Positions 45,016-55,400 of a DNA stretch of 64,000 bases are shown here, in pieces; the stretch's first letter is position 1, and each line of letters begins with the position of its first letter. Where the stretch lies: positions 868,001 to 932,000 of the forward strand of contig RBKR01000018.1 of the NCBI GenBank assembly GCA_004835665.1. The letters run 5' to 3'. The notes beneath the pieces were generated by a model. It did no database searches and was not told where the DNA came from. It worked only from the letters and a program-made list of their open reading frames with translations. The translations under genes were made by a program, and so were the position numbers. Source of the stretch: Phoma sp. XZ068. Taxonomy: Eukaryota > Ascomycota > Dothideomycetes > Pleosporales > Didymellaceae.

Positions 45016-46376
45016 CTATCCTTTTGCAAACCGTCCAATGAGACAATCCTTCGCATATTCATCGAGGAACTTGCCAATAGCGGCCTCGGGCAGATAGAAA
45101 CACCAATCATCTTGACTGTCGAATGATGGTTTGAACGCATTAACGTATTCCCAATACTCTGGGTATAACCCTCCGGCCTCCCAGTCAACAATCCCAGAAA
45201 TATGCAGTATATCCTCGCTCTCGACGAGGATATTGAGGGGACACAAATCACCGTGTGTCATTACCATCTGATGATCTCTTGGCAGGCTCGTCTGGAAATA
45301 ATCAAGCCGAGCTGGATCTAACCAGGAATCATCAAGTAGGAAGTTGTTGAACTGTGCTTCGCTGATGATGGGCGACGAGCTTGTTCTCGTAAATCGATGG
45401 CCTCCTTTGCAGATCGGCGGTTCTCCTCCTCCAAGATAGCCCTCCTTTGACGGTCCTGGCAGTCGCCTTAATTCGGTAAAAAGGCAGTTGAGTTGTTCTC
45501 GCACGTGGGATTTCTGATCGAATGTGAGATTTCCCCAAACACGATCAAGGGGAATCCCTGGAATGAAGGATGTAAACATATAAGACCATTTCCCAATCGT
45601 TATCTTTCCAAGGGGTATTGGCGCTGGAAATTGTTGCGAATGTTTGTGGATGTGGCGAAGGACGTGTATCTCTGTCGTGTCATCAGATTTGTTAATCTTG
45701 ACAACTGTGTCAGGTGATATGCGGACAACAGCTCTTGCAGCGTACTGGTAGAGTAATTCGCCCCGTTTTAGAAGGTTGCTAAGAGTGGAACGTAATGTGG
45801 ACGCCTGTTCATTCTGGATTACAACTTCTGTAGCTGTAGTGGCGGCCTGTAAAAGATCCTGTAGAGTGGACGATAGAGAGCATAGAACGTAGACATCTTC
45901 CTCTGGGATTATATGTTTGAAGCTATTAGGTCTCTCGGGCTCAGCCTCAGGCTCAGGATCTAGGCCGTATAAGAATGCTTGTTTTTCTTTTTCGCCACCG
46001 ATTACTCACCACTTATCCCACTTATCGGATTGTGTAACTTAAGAATCTCAAATCTCCTTCTCCTGTAATCAGCCGTCGCTTGTCGAAAATGCGGCCAAAG
46101 ATCGGACTCTGGCTGGTTGTCGGTCACTATTTGAGTAGTTCTGTCGATCATTGCGCGGTTTAGCAACTCTAATTCATTTTGGGCATGCTCATTAACTTCG
46201 CTTTCTTCTCTCTGTTTGCCTGATAGCATATTGGAGTAGTTTTGATATAGTGGGATAATAAAGCTAACAACTGCAAGGCTGGAGGTTCGTGGCGGGGTAA
46301 CAATTATACTCTTTAGCTTCTTATAGTCAGCACGGAAGTCCGTGCCGCAAATCAGAATAATTACAGTGTCGCACAA
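45016..46376 (-). CDS. APH-like kinase-fold protein with long N-terminal extension
   Basis: Two exons (46376-46010 and 45959-45016) with a 50-bp GTGAGT...CCTAG intron (45960-46009) encode 436 residues. The join matters: without it the APH part has no start codon. Residues 1-122 form an extension of unknown fold, rich in Glu and Arg. The APH part follows: VRISPDTVVKINKSDDTTEI (N-lobe), YMFTSFIPGIPLDRVWGNL (hinge), THGDLCPLNILV (catalytic loop, Asp present) and ISGIVDWEAGGLYPEYWE (metal site). It ends about 300 bp before the transposon block, yet the frame is intact, so RIP has not leaked into it destructively. Substrate unknown. Confidence 0.8.
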
Positions 46377-46677
46377 CCAAGCTCGTTAATAAGCTAGTTG
46401 GGGTACTGTTGAAGTTGTACCTAAGCAAAGCTCGTGATACGTCGTTCTGTTGGTTCTCAGCGATGAGTACGGGCAGAGGTATAATGGATTATAGGGTTGT
46501 ATAGAATAACAGCTAGCCGTTATAGAGTGGTACACTTGAACGACCTAGGAGGTAATAAGAGCTTAATACACAGTAGATTGTTAAGTTAAATACACTGTCC
46601 TAGGGATAGTGTCTAGAGGTATTTATCTATAGCTATAGTGCTCTCTTCTTAGATATAGCTCTTGTAAGAGTAGTATA
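46377..46677. other. Boundary between gene-rich and AT-rich DNA
   Basis: About 300 bp where GC content falls. The left side still has mixed dinucleotides; by about 46550 the sequence is TpA-rich with few CpA or CpG. No gene is seen. Confidence 0.55.
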
Positions 46678-47208
46678 ACGTACCCTACAGGCGAGCCGGT
46701 CACCAAGCAAGCTAGTTACTTTTACTAAGCCCCTACTAAACTACCCTTCCTCTACTAATACCTCTCTAATAATACTAGTTAGATATATTTAAAGAATATT
46801 AGGTATAGCTTGCACTCTAGGCTCTTAAAACAGATATAACACTCTCCTAATAATATACTATAGCTATCTACAAGGTCTCTTAAAGTATAATAAGTAACTA
46901 ACTTAATAAATAATCTTTATATACTAATTCTTTAGCTAACTTATAGAAGCTAGATAATAATAAAGGGAAGATAATTATTAAATATATTCTTAAGCTAGAT
47001 ATATAAAGATTCTCCTCTTAGCACTTAGATATAGCTACTATAGCTAATTCTTTATATACTAAGTATAATCTAGGCTCTATTAGTATAAACTAACCTAGTA
47101 TATTTATTAAGTAATACCTAGAGCTTAAAGTTAAGTTTAATTATAAGTATAACTATAAGAGAGCCTTCTATAAGAATTCTAAAGTTCTATAAAGCTAGTT
47201 TAGCTTAG
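46678..47208 (+). mobile_element. RIP-decayed relic of a Fot1/pogo transposon (5' part)
   Basis: It starts ACGTACCCTACAGG after a TA and retains GCGAGCCGGTCACC, the motif found in the terminal inverted repeat of the intact copy at 49806. Downstream it aligns by eye with the first part of the intact transposase gene, with C-to-T and G-to-A changes throughout. Examples are the stretch before TTTAGATATAGCTACTATAGC near 47020-47045 and AGCTTAAAGTTAAGTTTAA near 47120. The similarity stops near 47208, where the long terminal repeat of the Gypsy element begins. Confidence 0.75.
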
Positions 47209-47890
47209 TATTAAAGTTATAAACTAAGTAAAGCTTATAAATACTTCTAAGGTTAGTTCTTTAGAATAAGTACTAGTATAAAAAAGGTTAGTATAGATAC
47301 CTAGTAAAATACTATAATAACTATAAGGTTAATAATAAGTAGTATAGATAGTTAATCTATTATTAAGATTATAAACTAAGTAAAGCTTATAAATACTTCT
47401 AAGGTTAGTTCTCTAGAATAAGTACTAGTATAAAAAAGGTTAGTATAGATACCTAGTAAAATACTATAATAACTATAAGGTTAATAATAAGTAGTATAGA
47501 TAGTTAATCTATCTAGCTTAAGAGTTAGGTTAAGTTCTAATAATAAAGTTAATTAATAAAGTTAAATATAATACTATAAGAGTAGTATTCTTACTTACTA
47601 TATACTAAAGAGATAGGTATAGTACTTAGTATTATAGTAGCTACTAATTATACTAATTAATAATTATACTAATTACTAATTATACTAATTACTAATTATA
47701 CTAATTATACTAAGACTAATTATAATATATAACTTTATATTAGTACCTATAAGTAGTAGTTAATAATACTTATTATTTATACTTACTTATAATATCTATT
47801 TCTATATAGTTTAACTATACTATACTTAGCTTATAATTATTAACCTTTATTTAGTATTTTCTAGAATTATAATACTGTTTTCTTTTTATC
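47209..47890 (-). repeat. Gypsy-type long terminal repeat (minus orientation), with internal 152-bp duplication
   Basis: The sequence is an inverted copy of about 60690-61240. It includes a 152-bp direct duplication (47209 and 47361 starts) and a run of about 18-bp TACTAATTA units near 47640-47710, also seen inverted at 60850-60915. It lies downstream of the minus-strand integrase, as expected for a 3' LTR. The exact ends are uncertain because RIP has removed the TG/CA borders. Confidence 0.65.
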
Positions 47891-49805
47891 TTAGCTTAGT
47901 TTCTTAAGCTTAGTTTATATAATATAGGCCCCTTCTTATTTAATAGTATATTCTTTAATAATACCTAAATATCCTACTAAGTTAAGTTTAGCCTATTATT
48001 ACTACCTATATAAATTTATTAAGTCTTTTAGAAAAATTATAGTAAAGAAGTATTTAACCTATAAAAAGTATAAGTAAGTATATAAAGTTTATATTTACTC
48101 TAGGAAATATTATAAATATTTAAAGTATAGATAGTATTATAATATTTATATAATATAGTTAGAGTTTAAATATCTAGAGACTAAGAAAGAAAAGCTATAA
48201 GTATAAAGAAAAGGAAGTTATAAAGTTTAAAATAAAGTACTTAAGGCCTTTAAAAAGGTATTAAAAGAGTTATTAGTTATATATATATATATATAAAAAG
48301 TATTTATATTAATAAATAAATTTACTAGATTAGTATATAGAGAAAGTAATTATAGTAGAAAAGTAAAGTATTATTAAGTAAAAGCTAGAAGAAGAGATAA
48401 TTCTCTTAGAGGGCCCTTTAGATAGGTTTAGCCTTACTCTATTACCTAGTATATAGAGTACTTTTAAGAGGTAGCTAATTAAGGCTTAAAAAGCTAATAT
48501 AGTACTTCTTAATAGGTTTTAAATTTCTTTAATAGCTACTAGTAGTTTATAAAGTTTATAGAAGGTTCCTATATATTTTCTAACTTAAAGTACTTTAACT
48601 ATTTAACTAGGTACTTATTCTTATATTCTTTCTTTTAATATTATATTATTTTCTTAACTTTCTACTTAGTCTTTTTCTTAACCTTATAGTAGAAGTTCTT
48701 TTAGATTAGTATATTAAAGTCTACTAGTTCTAATAGTAATATATAGAATATAGAGTATATTTTAGTATTCTATAGTAGTTTAAGTTAATAGTTTATAGAG
48801 CTAATTTACCTTAAAATAAAAAATAGCCTAACTTTAATATAATCTAGTATTTTTATTAGTTTTTATATTTATAAGTTTTTTATAAGAAGATAGACTATAT
48901 CCCTCTCTTTTAGCTAAGGTGCTATTTTTCTTTTCTAATTAATATAAAAGATTACTTATTACTAAGCTTTATTAATATTTTTAAGTAATTTCTAGTATAC
49001 TTTCTTTAGTTTTTATACTAAGATTATTACTAAATCTATTTAGATATTACTATTAAGAGATCTTATAAAAAGATTTAAGTGTCTTCTATAGTTTATAAAG
49101 AATAGTATTATACTTATTACTTCTAATAACTTATTATTATATATAATTTATACTATAGGTAATAGCAAGACTTAGTTATCTTACTTCTAGTTACTATATA
49201 TTCTTAAGTATATTTCTATAGTCTAATTTATTCTTTCTATTTATCTATTTATTTATAAATAATATATAATTAATAGCTTTTTTTTAGTACTAATAGCTAC
49301 TATAAGTATAGTCTAATAATTTAATATAAAGAGCTTATTTCTATTACTAATAATTAATTCTAGTATACTATAGTAATAAATAATCCTATCTAGAAATACT
49401 TATATAAGCTACTCTATAGTATAACTATATTAAAATAGTATTATTTCTACTACTTTAGTAAACCTATCTACTATAATAAAGATTAAGTTATAGGTATATT
49501 CTATAATAGAGTCCTTAGAGATTAGTAGTTATATAATAAAATCTATTATAATATTTATCTATAGTGCTATTAGTAGCTCTATTACTTATATTTCTCTATA
49601 TTTTATATATATACTATACTTGTTCTATTAATAACTAATATAGTTCTTAATAAACTTAGTAACCTTATCTTTTATATAGCTAAACTTATTATATTATCTA
49701 ATAAGTTCTATTATTTATATTATACTAGAGTGTCTATAAAGTAGGTTATTATAATAATAGCTTATAATTTTATTTTCTAATTTCTCTAGTACCTTTATAG
49801 GTATA
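47891..49805 (-). mobile_element. RIP-decayed Ty3/Gypsy element, 3' part with integrase (minus)
   Basis: Reading the minus strand from 49805 leftward gives a broken integrase with only TAG/TAA stops of the RIP type. The core IIVDRFTKVVE is at about 49485-49447. Further on come recognisable counterparts of the second catalytic Asp segment, the QTDRQTER-like box, and a C-terminal tail near 48900-49000. Left of about 48900 the sequence is not resolved; it includes a TA dinucleotide run near 48280. The element continues on the far side of the intact Fot1/pogo copy. Confidence 0.65.
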
Positions 49806-51667
49806 ACGTACCTCACGGGCGAGCCGGTCACCCGAGCGAGCCGGTCACTTTTGCCAAGACCACACCAAACTTCACTCTACCTGCAATGTCTCAACGCAGT
49901 AACGCAACAAGGCCCTTAAACGAAGCAGATATACAGCTTGCCCTCCAGGCTATTAAACAAGACGCGACACTGTCTCAGCGACGCGCTGCAGCTATCTACA
50001 AAGTCTCTCAAAGCACGCTTAGTGATCGACTTGCTGGAACCTCCCCACGACGCGATTGCAAGCCCAACTCAATGAAGCTGAAAAGCACTGAAGAGGAGGT
50101 GATTGTCCAGCATGTATTAAAGCTGGACGCGCGAGGATACTCGCCCCGGCTTGCTGATGTGGAGGATATGGCTAATTCTCTCCTTGCTGAGCGCCACCAG
50201 CCCCCTGTTGGCAAGAACTGGGCTAGCACCTTTGTTAAGCGTCGGCCAGAGCTGAAAGTCAAGTTCAATCGGAAGTACGACTACAAGCGAGCCCTCTGTG
50301 AGGATCCCGGGGTGATTCAGGGCTGGTTCCGCCTTGTAGAGAATACCAAAGCTAAGTATGGTATTCTGGATGACGACACCTACAACTTCGATGAGTCTGG
50401 GTTTATGATGGGCGTTATATCCACAGGAGCTGTTGTCACAGGCTCTGAGCGTCGAGGAAGGCCAAAGACAGTGCAGCAGGGCGACCGAGAGTGGACTAGT
50501 ATCATCCAGGGCATCAATGCAAAGGGGTGGGCCATCCCACCCTTTATCATCTTCTCTGGCAAGCACCACCTCTCTGCCTGGTACAAAGAGCCTAGTATAC
50601 CTAACAACTGGGTTCTTAATGTCTCTAACAACGGCTGGACAAACAATGAGCTTGGAGTTAAGTGGTTAAAGCACTTTGATGAGCACACCAAGGCGCGCAC
50701 TGTTGGCAGCTATCGGCTGCTTGTTCTGGACGGCCATGAGAGCCACAACTCGGTTGATTTCCACCAGTACTGTGAGGAACACAAGATTATCACTCTGTGT
50801 ATGCCTCCACACTCGTCGCACCTGCTGCAGCCGCTTGATGTGGGATGTTTTGCCTCTCTGAAGAAGGCATATGGCCGCCAAGCTGAGCAGCTAATGCGGA
50901 GCAAGATTACTCGCATCACTAAACTTGAGTTCTTGCCGTGCTTTAAAGCAGCTTTTGACGCCTCAATCACTAAGAGCAACATACAGGGAGGATTCAGAGG
51001 TGCTGGCCTGGTCCCACTTGACCCAGAGGCTGTGATATCAAAGCTCGAAGTGCGGTTGTGTACTCCACCACTACCTACTGTGGATGAGAGTACGTGGGAG
51101 TCTAGAACACCAAGCAACACCCTAGAATTTGGGTCACAATCGAAGCTGATTCGAGAAAGGATTCAGAGACACGCTGACAGCTCGCCAACTTCAATGGTTA
51201 ATGCCCTTAATCAGCTCACCAAAGGCGCAGAGATGATAGCGCATTCACTAGTTTTGGTGCGCAACCAAGTTGCAGACCTTGAAGCAGCTAATGAGGCCGC
51301 TACACGCCGTAAATCACACAAAAGAAAGCGAATCCAGCGTGAAGGGACACTAACGTTTAGTGAAGGATTGCGGCTAACTACTCTAAAGGAGTTTAACGCT
51401 CGCAGCGATGGAAAGAAGGCAAAGAAGAGAGCGCGTGTTGAACCTGGCACTCAGCCTTTAAGACGCTGTGGCACGTGTGGTGAGGCAGGGCACAACGCGC
51501 GAACATGCAATAATGATGCGCAAAGTACTGTAGATTAGTTTAATACACTTTAGCCTACAGTACATTCTAGTTGTACACTGTAGTGTTGCAAAGTAGTTGC
51601 AGTGTTGGTGTGGTCTTGGCAAAAGTGACCGGCTCGCTCGGGTGACCGGCTCGCCCGTGAGGTACGT
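49806..51667 (+). mobile_element. Intact Fot1/pogo DNA transposon with 63-bp inverted repeats
   Basis: The element is 1,862 bp. The left terminal repeat 49806-49868 and the right 51605-51667 match as inverted repeats over 63 bp. Each contains two direct copies of GCGAGCCGGTCAC separated by 4 bp. A TA target duplication flanks it (49804-49805 and 51668-51669). Composition is balanced, in sharp contrast to the RIP-mutated DNA on both sides. It is inserted between the RNase H and integrase regions of the minus-strand Gypsy element. Confidence 0.95.
49886..51538 (+). CDS. Fot1/pogo transposase with C-terminal CCHC zinc knuckle
   Basis: A single exon of 550 residues with no defects. Residues 12-50 form a psq-type helix-turn-helix (LSQRRAAAIYKVSQSTLSDRL), and residues 68-122 a CENP-B/Tc5-type DNA-binding domain. 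The DDE domain has Asp169 (NFDESG), Asp282 (LDGHESH) and Asp318 (LQPLDVG), giving the DD35D spacing typical of pogo/Fot1. A coiled, basic region follows (about 440-520). Near the end is C528-X2-C531-X4-H536-X4-C541, a CCHC zinc knuckle. All catalytic positions are present, so the protein should be active. It is the only fully intact open frame inside the AT-rich block. Confidence 0.95.
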   Translation: MSQRSNATRPLNEADIQLALQAIKQDATLSQRRAAAIYKVSQSTLSDRLAGTSPRRDCKPNSMKLKSTEEEVIVQHVLKLDARGYSPRLADVEDMANSLLAERHQPPVGKNWASTFVKRRPELKVKFNRKYDYKRALCEDPGVIQGWFRLVENTKAKYGILDDDTYNFDESGFMMGVISTGAVVTGSERRGRPKTVQQGDREWTSIIQGINAKGWAIPPFIIFSGKHHLSAWYKEPSIPNNWVLNVSNNGWTNNELGVKWLKHFDEHTKARTVGSYRLLVLDGHESHNSVDFHQYCEEHKIITLCMPPHSSHLLQPLDVGCFASLKKAYGRQAEQLMRSKITRITKLEFLPCFKAAFDASITKSNIQGGFRGAGLVPLDPEAVISKLEVRLCTPPLPTVDESTWESRTPSNTLEFGSQSKLIRERIQRHADSSPTSMVNALNQLTKGAEMIAHSLVLVRNQVADLEAANEAATRRKSHKRKRIQREGTLTFSEGLRLTTLKEFNARSDGKKAKKRARVEPGTQPLRRCGTCGEAGHNARTCNNDAQSTVD

Positions 51668-52415
51668 TATATTATTCTTATTAAATTTATATTATATTAT
51701 TAAGCTGCTAAGATAGTCCTAATAACCTATTCTTATTAACTCTAAGTATAGTAAACTAATTAATAGTTTTCTCTCTAGCTAGATTATATTATCTACTAAG
51801 TATATTAGCTTTACTATTATTCTTTTCTAGAGTATATAGTATCTTAAACTTATACTATTCTAATAGCTTAGACTAGTATACTTATTATTAGTTAAGTGTC
51901 TTAGTAGTAGTAAAGTATACTAGGTTCTTATAATTAGTATAAATAGTAAGCTCTAAGTAACTTTCTATATAGATTCTCTAAAATATTCTAGAGCTAATAT
52001 AATAGCTAGTAATTCCTTATTATATATATTATATTACTCTTCTAGTCCTAAGAATTTTCTAGAGTAGTAGGTAGTTAAGTACTATTATCTATCTTATTCT
52101 TATATAGTATAAGCTTCTAATACTAAATCTAAAGTATCTATCTTAATTTAAAGTAGTCTTCTACTTTTAAATATAATTATTATAGGTAGCTTAATATAGG
52201 ACTATTTAAGTAACTAGAAAGTATCCTCTTATACTTATTCCTACTTAAATAGTATATTCTTTTATATAAGCTTTATAAGTAGTAAGGCCTTAAGTAAATA
52301 ATTCTTAATAAAGTATTAATTAAAGTTAATAAATCCTAGAAATTTCTAAATTCTCTTAAGAGAGGTAGAGGTTAGCTAATTCTTTATAACCTAAATCTTT
52401 ATTTTACTTATTTTA
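51668..52415 (-). mobile_element. RIP-decayed Ty3/Gypsy element, reverse transcriptase end and RNase H (minus)
   Basis: This continues the Gypsy element split by the Fot1/pogo insertion. On the minus strand, KFLGFINFN at about 52342-52316 is the connector after the reverse transcriptase fingers/palm. An RNase H segment follows, with YNIYNKELLAI-like sequence near 52030. Stops are all TAG/TAA. The upstream part of the polymerase is missing; the 865-bp tandem array starts instead. Confidence 0.65.
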
Positions 52416-55400
52416 TATAATAGATATTATAAGGCTTAGTATAGTATTATAGTATTCTAGTATTATTCTTATTAGAGACTAGCGCCTAAGTAAGACAGCT
52501 ATATAAAATAAGCACAGCCTATAATCTATAAAAGAGACAAGTATTATTCTTATAATCTACCTATAGCTATCCTTATACTATTCTATCTAGTATAAAGTAA
52601 ATACTATTACCTATAGTTAAGACCTTATATAATAATACTTCTCTTCTAATAGTCTAAGAATAGCTCTAACTATATATATAAATAGCTAGAGAGTATACTA
52701 GCCTTCTATAGTAGCAATAATTCTCTAGTAAATATAAGAGATATAACTTTAATACTAGATAAGTATATCTAAGCTACTAAAGCTAGATATAATAAACTTT
52801 AGAAACTATAATACCTATATACTCTTAAGGTAGAAATTAAACACCTAGAGAGCTAGTAAGAGGATACTAGTCTAGGTATAGTAGAATTAGTAGTTAAAAG
52901 TACTTCTAAGCCTAAGAGTAAAGCTATATATAAAAGGGGTATATCTCTAATACTTACTATATTATACCTAAAGTATATAATTAAGCTAAAAGACCTAGCT
53001 AAATATAAAAGAAGAAACCTTAGAGAATATTATAAGTTCTTCTACTTCTATAAGCTAGTATTCTAGCTTATACTTTATAAGTTCTACTATAATAAGAGTA
53101 AAGTTCTCTAGGCTATATAATACTTTATAGAAGACCTAAGAGAATTATAGTACTTATACTATAAGTATATATTTAAACTTTATAAGAAAATACTAATATA
53201 GAAATACTTTAAGACCTATATACTAAATCTACTTTCTAATTTAATTAACTACTTTCTAGAAGTAGCTATAGTATATACTTAGTATAATAGATATTATAAG
53301 GCTTAGTATAGTATTATAGTGTTATAGTATTATTCTTATTAGGGACTAGTACCTAAGTAAAGAAGCTATATAAAATAAGTATAGCCTATAATCTATAGAG
53401 GAGATAAGTATTATTCTTATAATCTACCTATAGCTATCTTTATACTATCCTATCTAGTATAAAGTAAATACTATTACCTATAGTTAGAACCTTATATAAT
53501 AATGCTTCTCTTCTAATAGTCTAAAAATAGCTCTAACTATGTATATAAATAGCTAGAGGGTACTAGCCTCCTATAGTAGTAATAATTCTCTAGTAAATAT
53601 AAGGGATATAACTTTAATACTAGATAAGTATATCTAAGCTACTAAAGCTAGATATAATAAACTTTAAAGACTATAATACCTATATACTCTTAAAGTAGAA
53701 ATTAAACACCTAGAGAGCTAGTAAAGAGATACTAGTCTAGGTATAGTAGAATTAGTAGTTAAAAGCACCTCTAAGCCTAAGAGTAAAGCTATATATAAAA
53801 AGGGTATATCTTTAATACTTACTATACTATACCTAAAGTATATAATTAAGCTAAAAGACCTAGCTAAATATAAAGGAAGAAACCTTAGAGAATATTATAA
53901 GTTCTTCTACTCTTATAAGCTAGTGTTCTAGCTTATACTTTATAAGTTCTACTATAATAAGAGTAAAGTTCTCTAGGCTATATAATACTTTATAGAAGAC
54001 CTAAGAGAATTATAGTACTTATACTATAAGTATATATTTAAACTTTATAAGAAAATACTAATATAGAAATACTTTAAGACCTATATACTAAATCTACTTT
54101 CTAATTTAATTAACTACTTTCTAGAAGTAGCTATAGTATATACTTAGTATAATAGATATTATAAGGCTTAGTATAGTATTATAGTGTTATAGTATTATTC
54201 TTATTAGGGACTAGTACCTAAGTAAAGAAGCTATATAAAATAAGTATAGCCTATAATCTATAGAGGAGATAAGTATTATTCTTATAATCTACCTATAGCT
54301 ATCTTTATACTATCCTATCTAGTATAAAGTAAATACTATTACCTATAGTTAGAACCTTATATAATAATGCTTCTCTTCTAATAGTCTAAAAATAGCTCTA
54401 ACTATGTATATAAATAGCTAGAGGGTACTAGCCTCCTATAGTAGTAATAATTCTCTAGTAAATATAAGGGATATAACTTTAATACTAGATAAGTATATCT
54501 AAGCTACTAAAGCTAGATATAATAAACTTTAAAGACTATAATACCTATATACTCTTAAAGTAGAAATTAAACACCTAGAGAGCTAGTAAAGAGATACTAG
54601 TCTAGGTATAGTAGAATTAGTAGTTAAAAGCACCTCTAAGCCTAAGAGTAAAGCTATATATAAAAAGGGTATATCTTTAATACTTACTATACTATACCTA
54701 AAGTATATAATTAAGCTAAAAGACCTAGCTAAATATAAAGGAAGAAACCTTAGAGAATATTATAAGTTCTTCTACTCTTATAAGCTAGTGTTCTAGCTTA
54801 TACTTTATAAGTTCTACTATAATAAGAGTAAAGTTCTCTAGGCTATATAATACTTTATAGAAGACCTAAGAGAATTATAGTACTTATACTATAAGTATAT
54901 ATTTAAACTTTATAAGAAAATACTAATATAGAAATACTTTAAGACCTATATACTAAATCTACTTTCTAATTTAATTAACTACTTTCTAGAAGTAGCTATA
55001 GTATATACTTAGTATAATAGATATTATAAGGCTTAGTATAGTATTATAGTGTTATAGTATTATTCTTATTAGGGACTAGTACCTAAGTAAAGAAGCTATA
55101 TAAAATAAGTATAGCCTATAATCTATAGAGAAGATAAGTATTATTCTTATAATCTACCTATAGCTATCTTTATACTATCCTATCTAGTATAAAGTAAATA
55201 CTATTACCTATAGTTAGAACCTTATATAATAATACTTCTCTTCTAATAGTCTAAAAATAGCTCTAACTATATATATAAATAGCTAGAGGGTACTAGCCTC
55301 CTATAGTAGTAATAATTCTCTAGTAAATATAAGGGATATAACTTTAATACTAGATAAGTATATCTAAGCTACTAAAGCTAGATATAATAAACTTTAAAGA

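Noticed and set aside
49806..51667. Horizontal transfer as the reason for the GC contrast of the transposon
   Set aside because: The contrast is explained by RIP of the flanks and a recent insertion; a decayed relative at 46678 shows the family was already resident.
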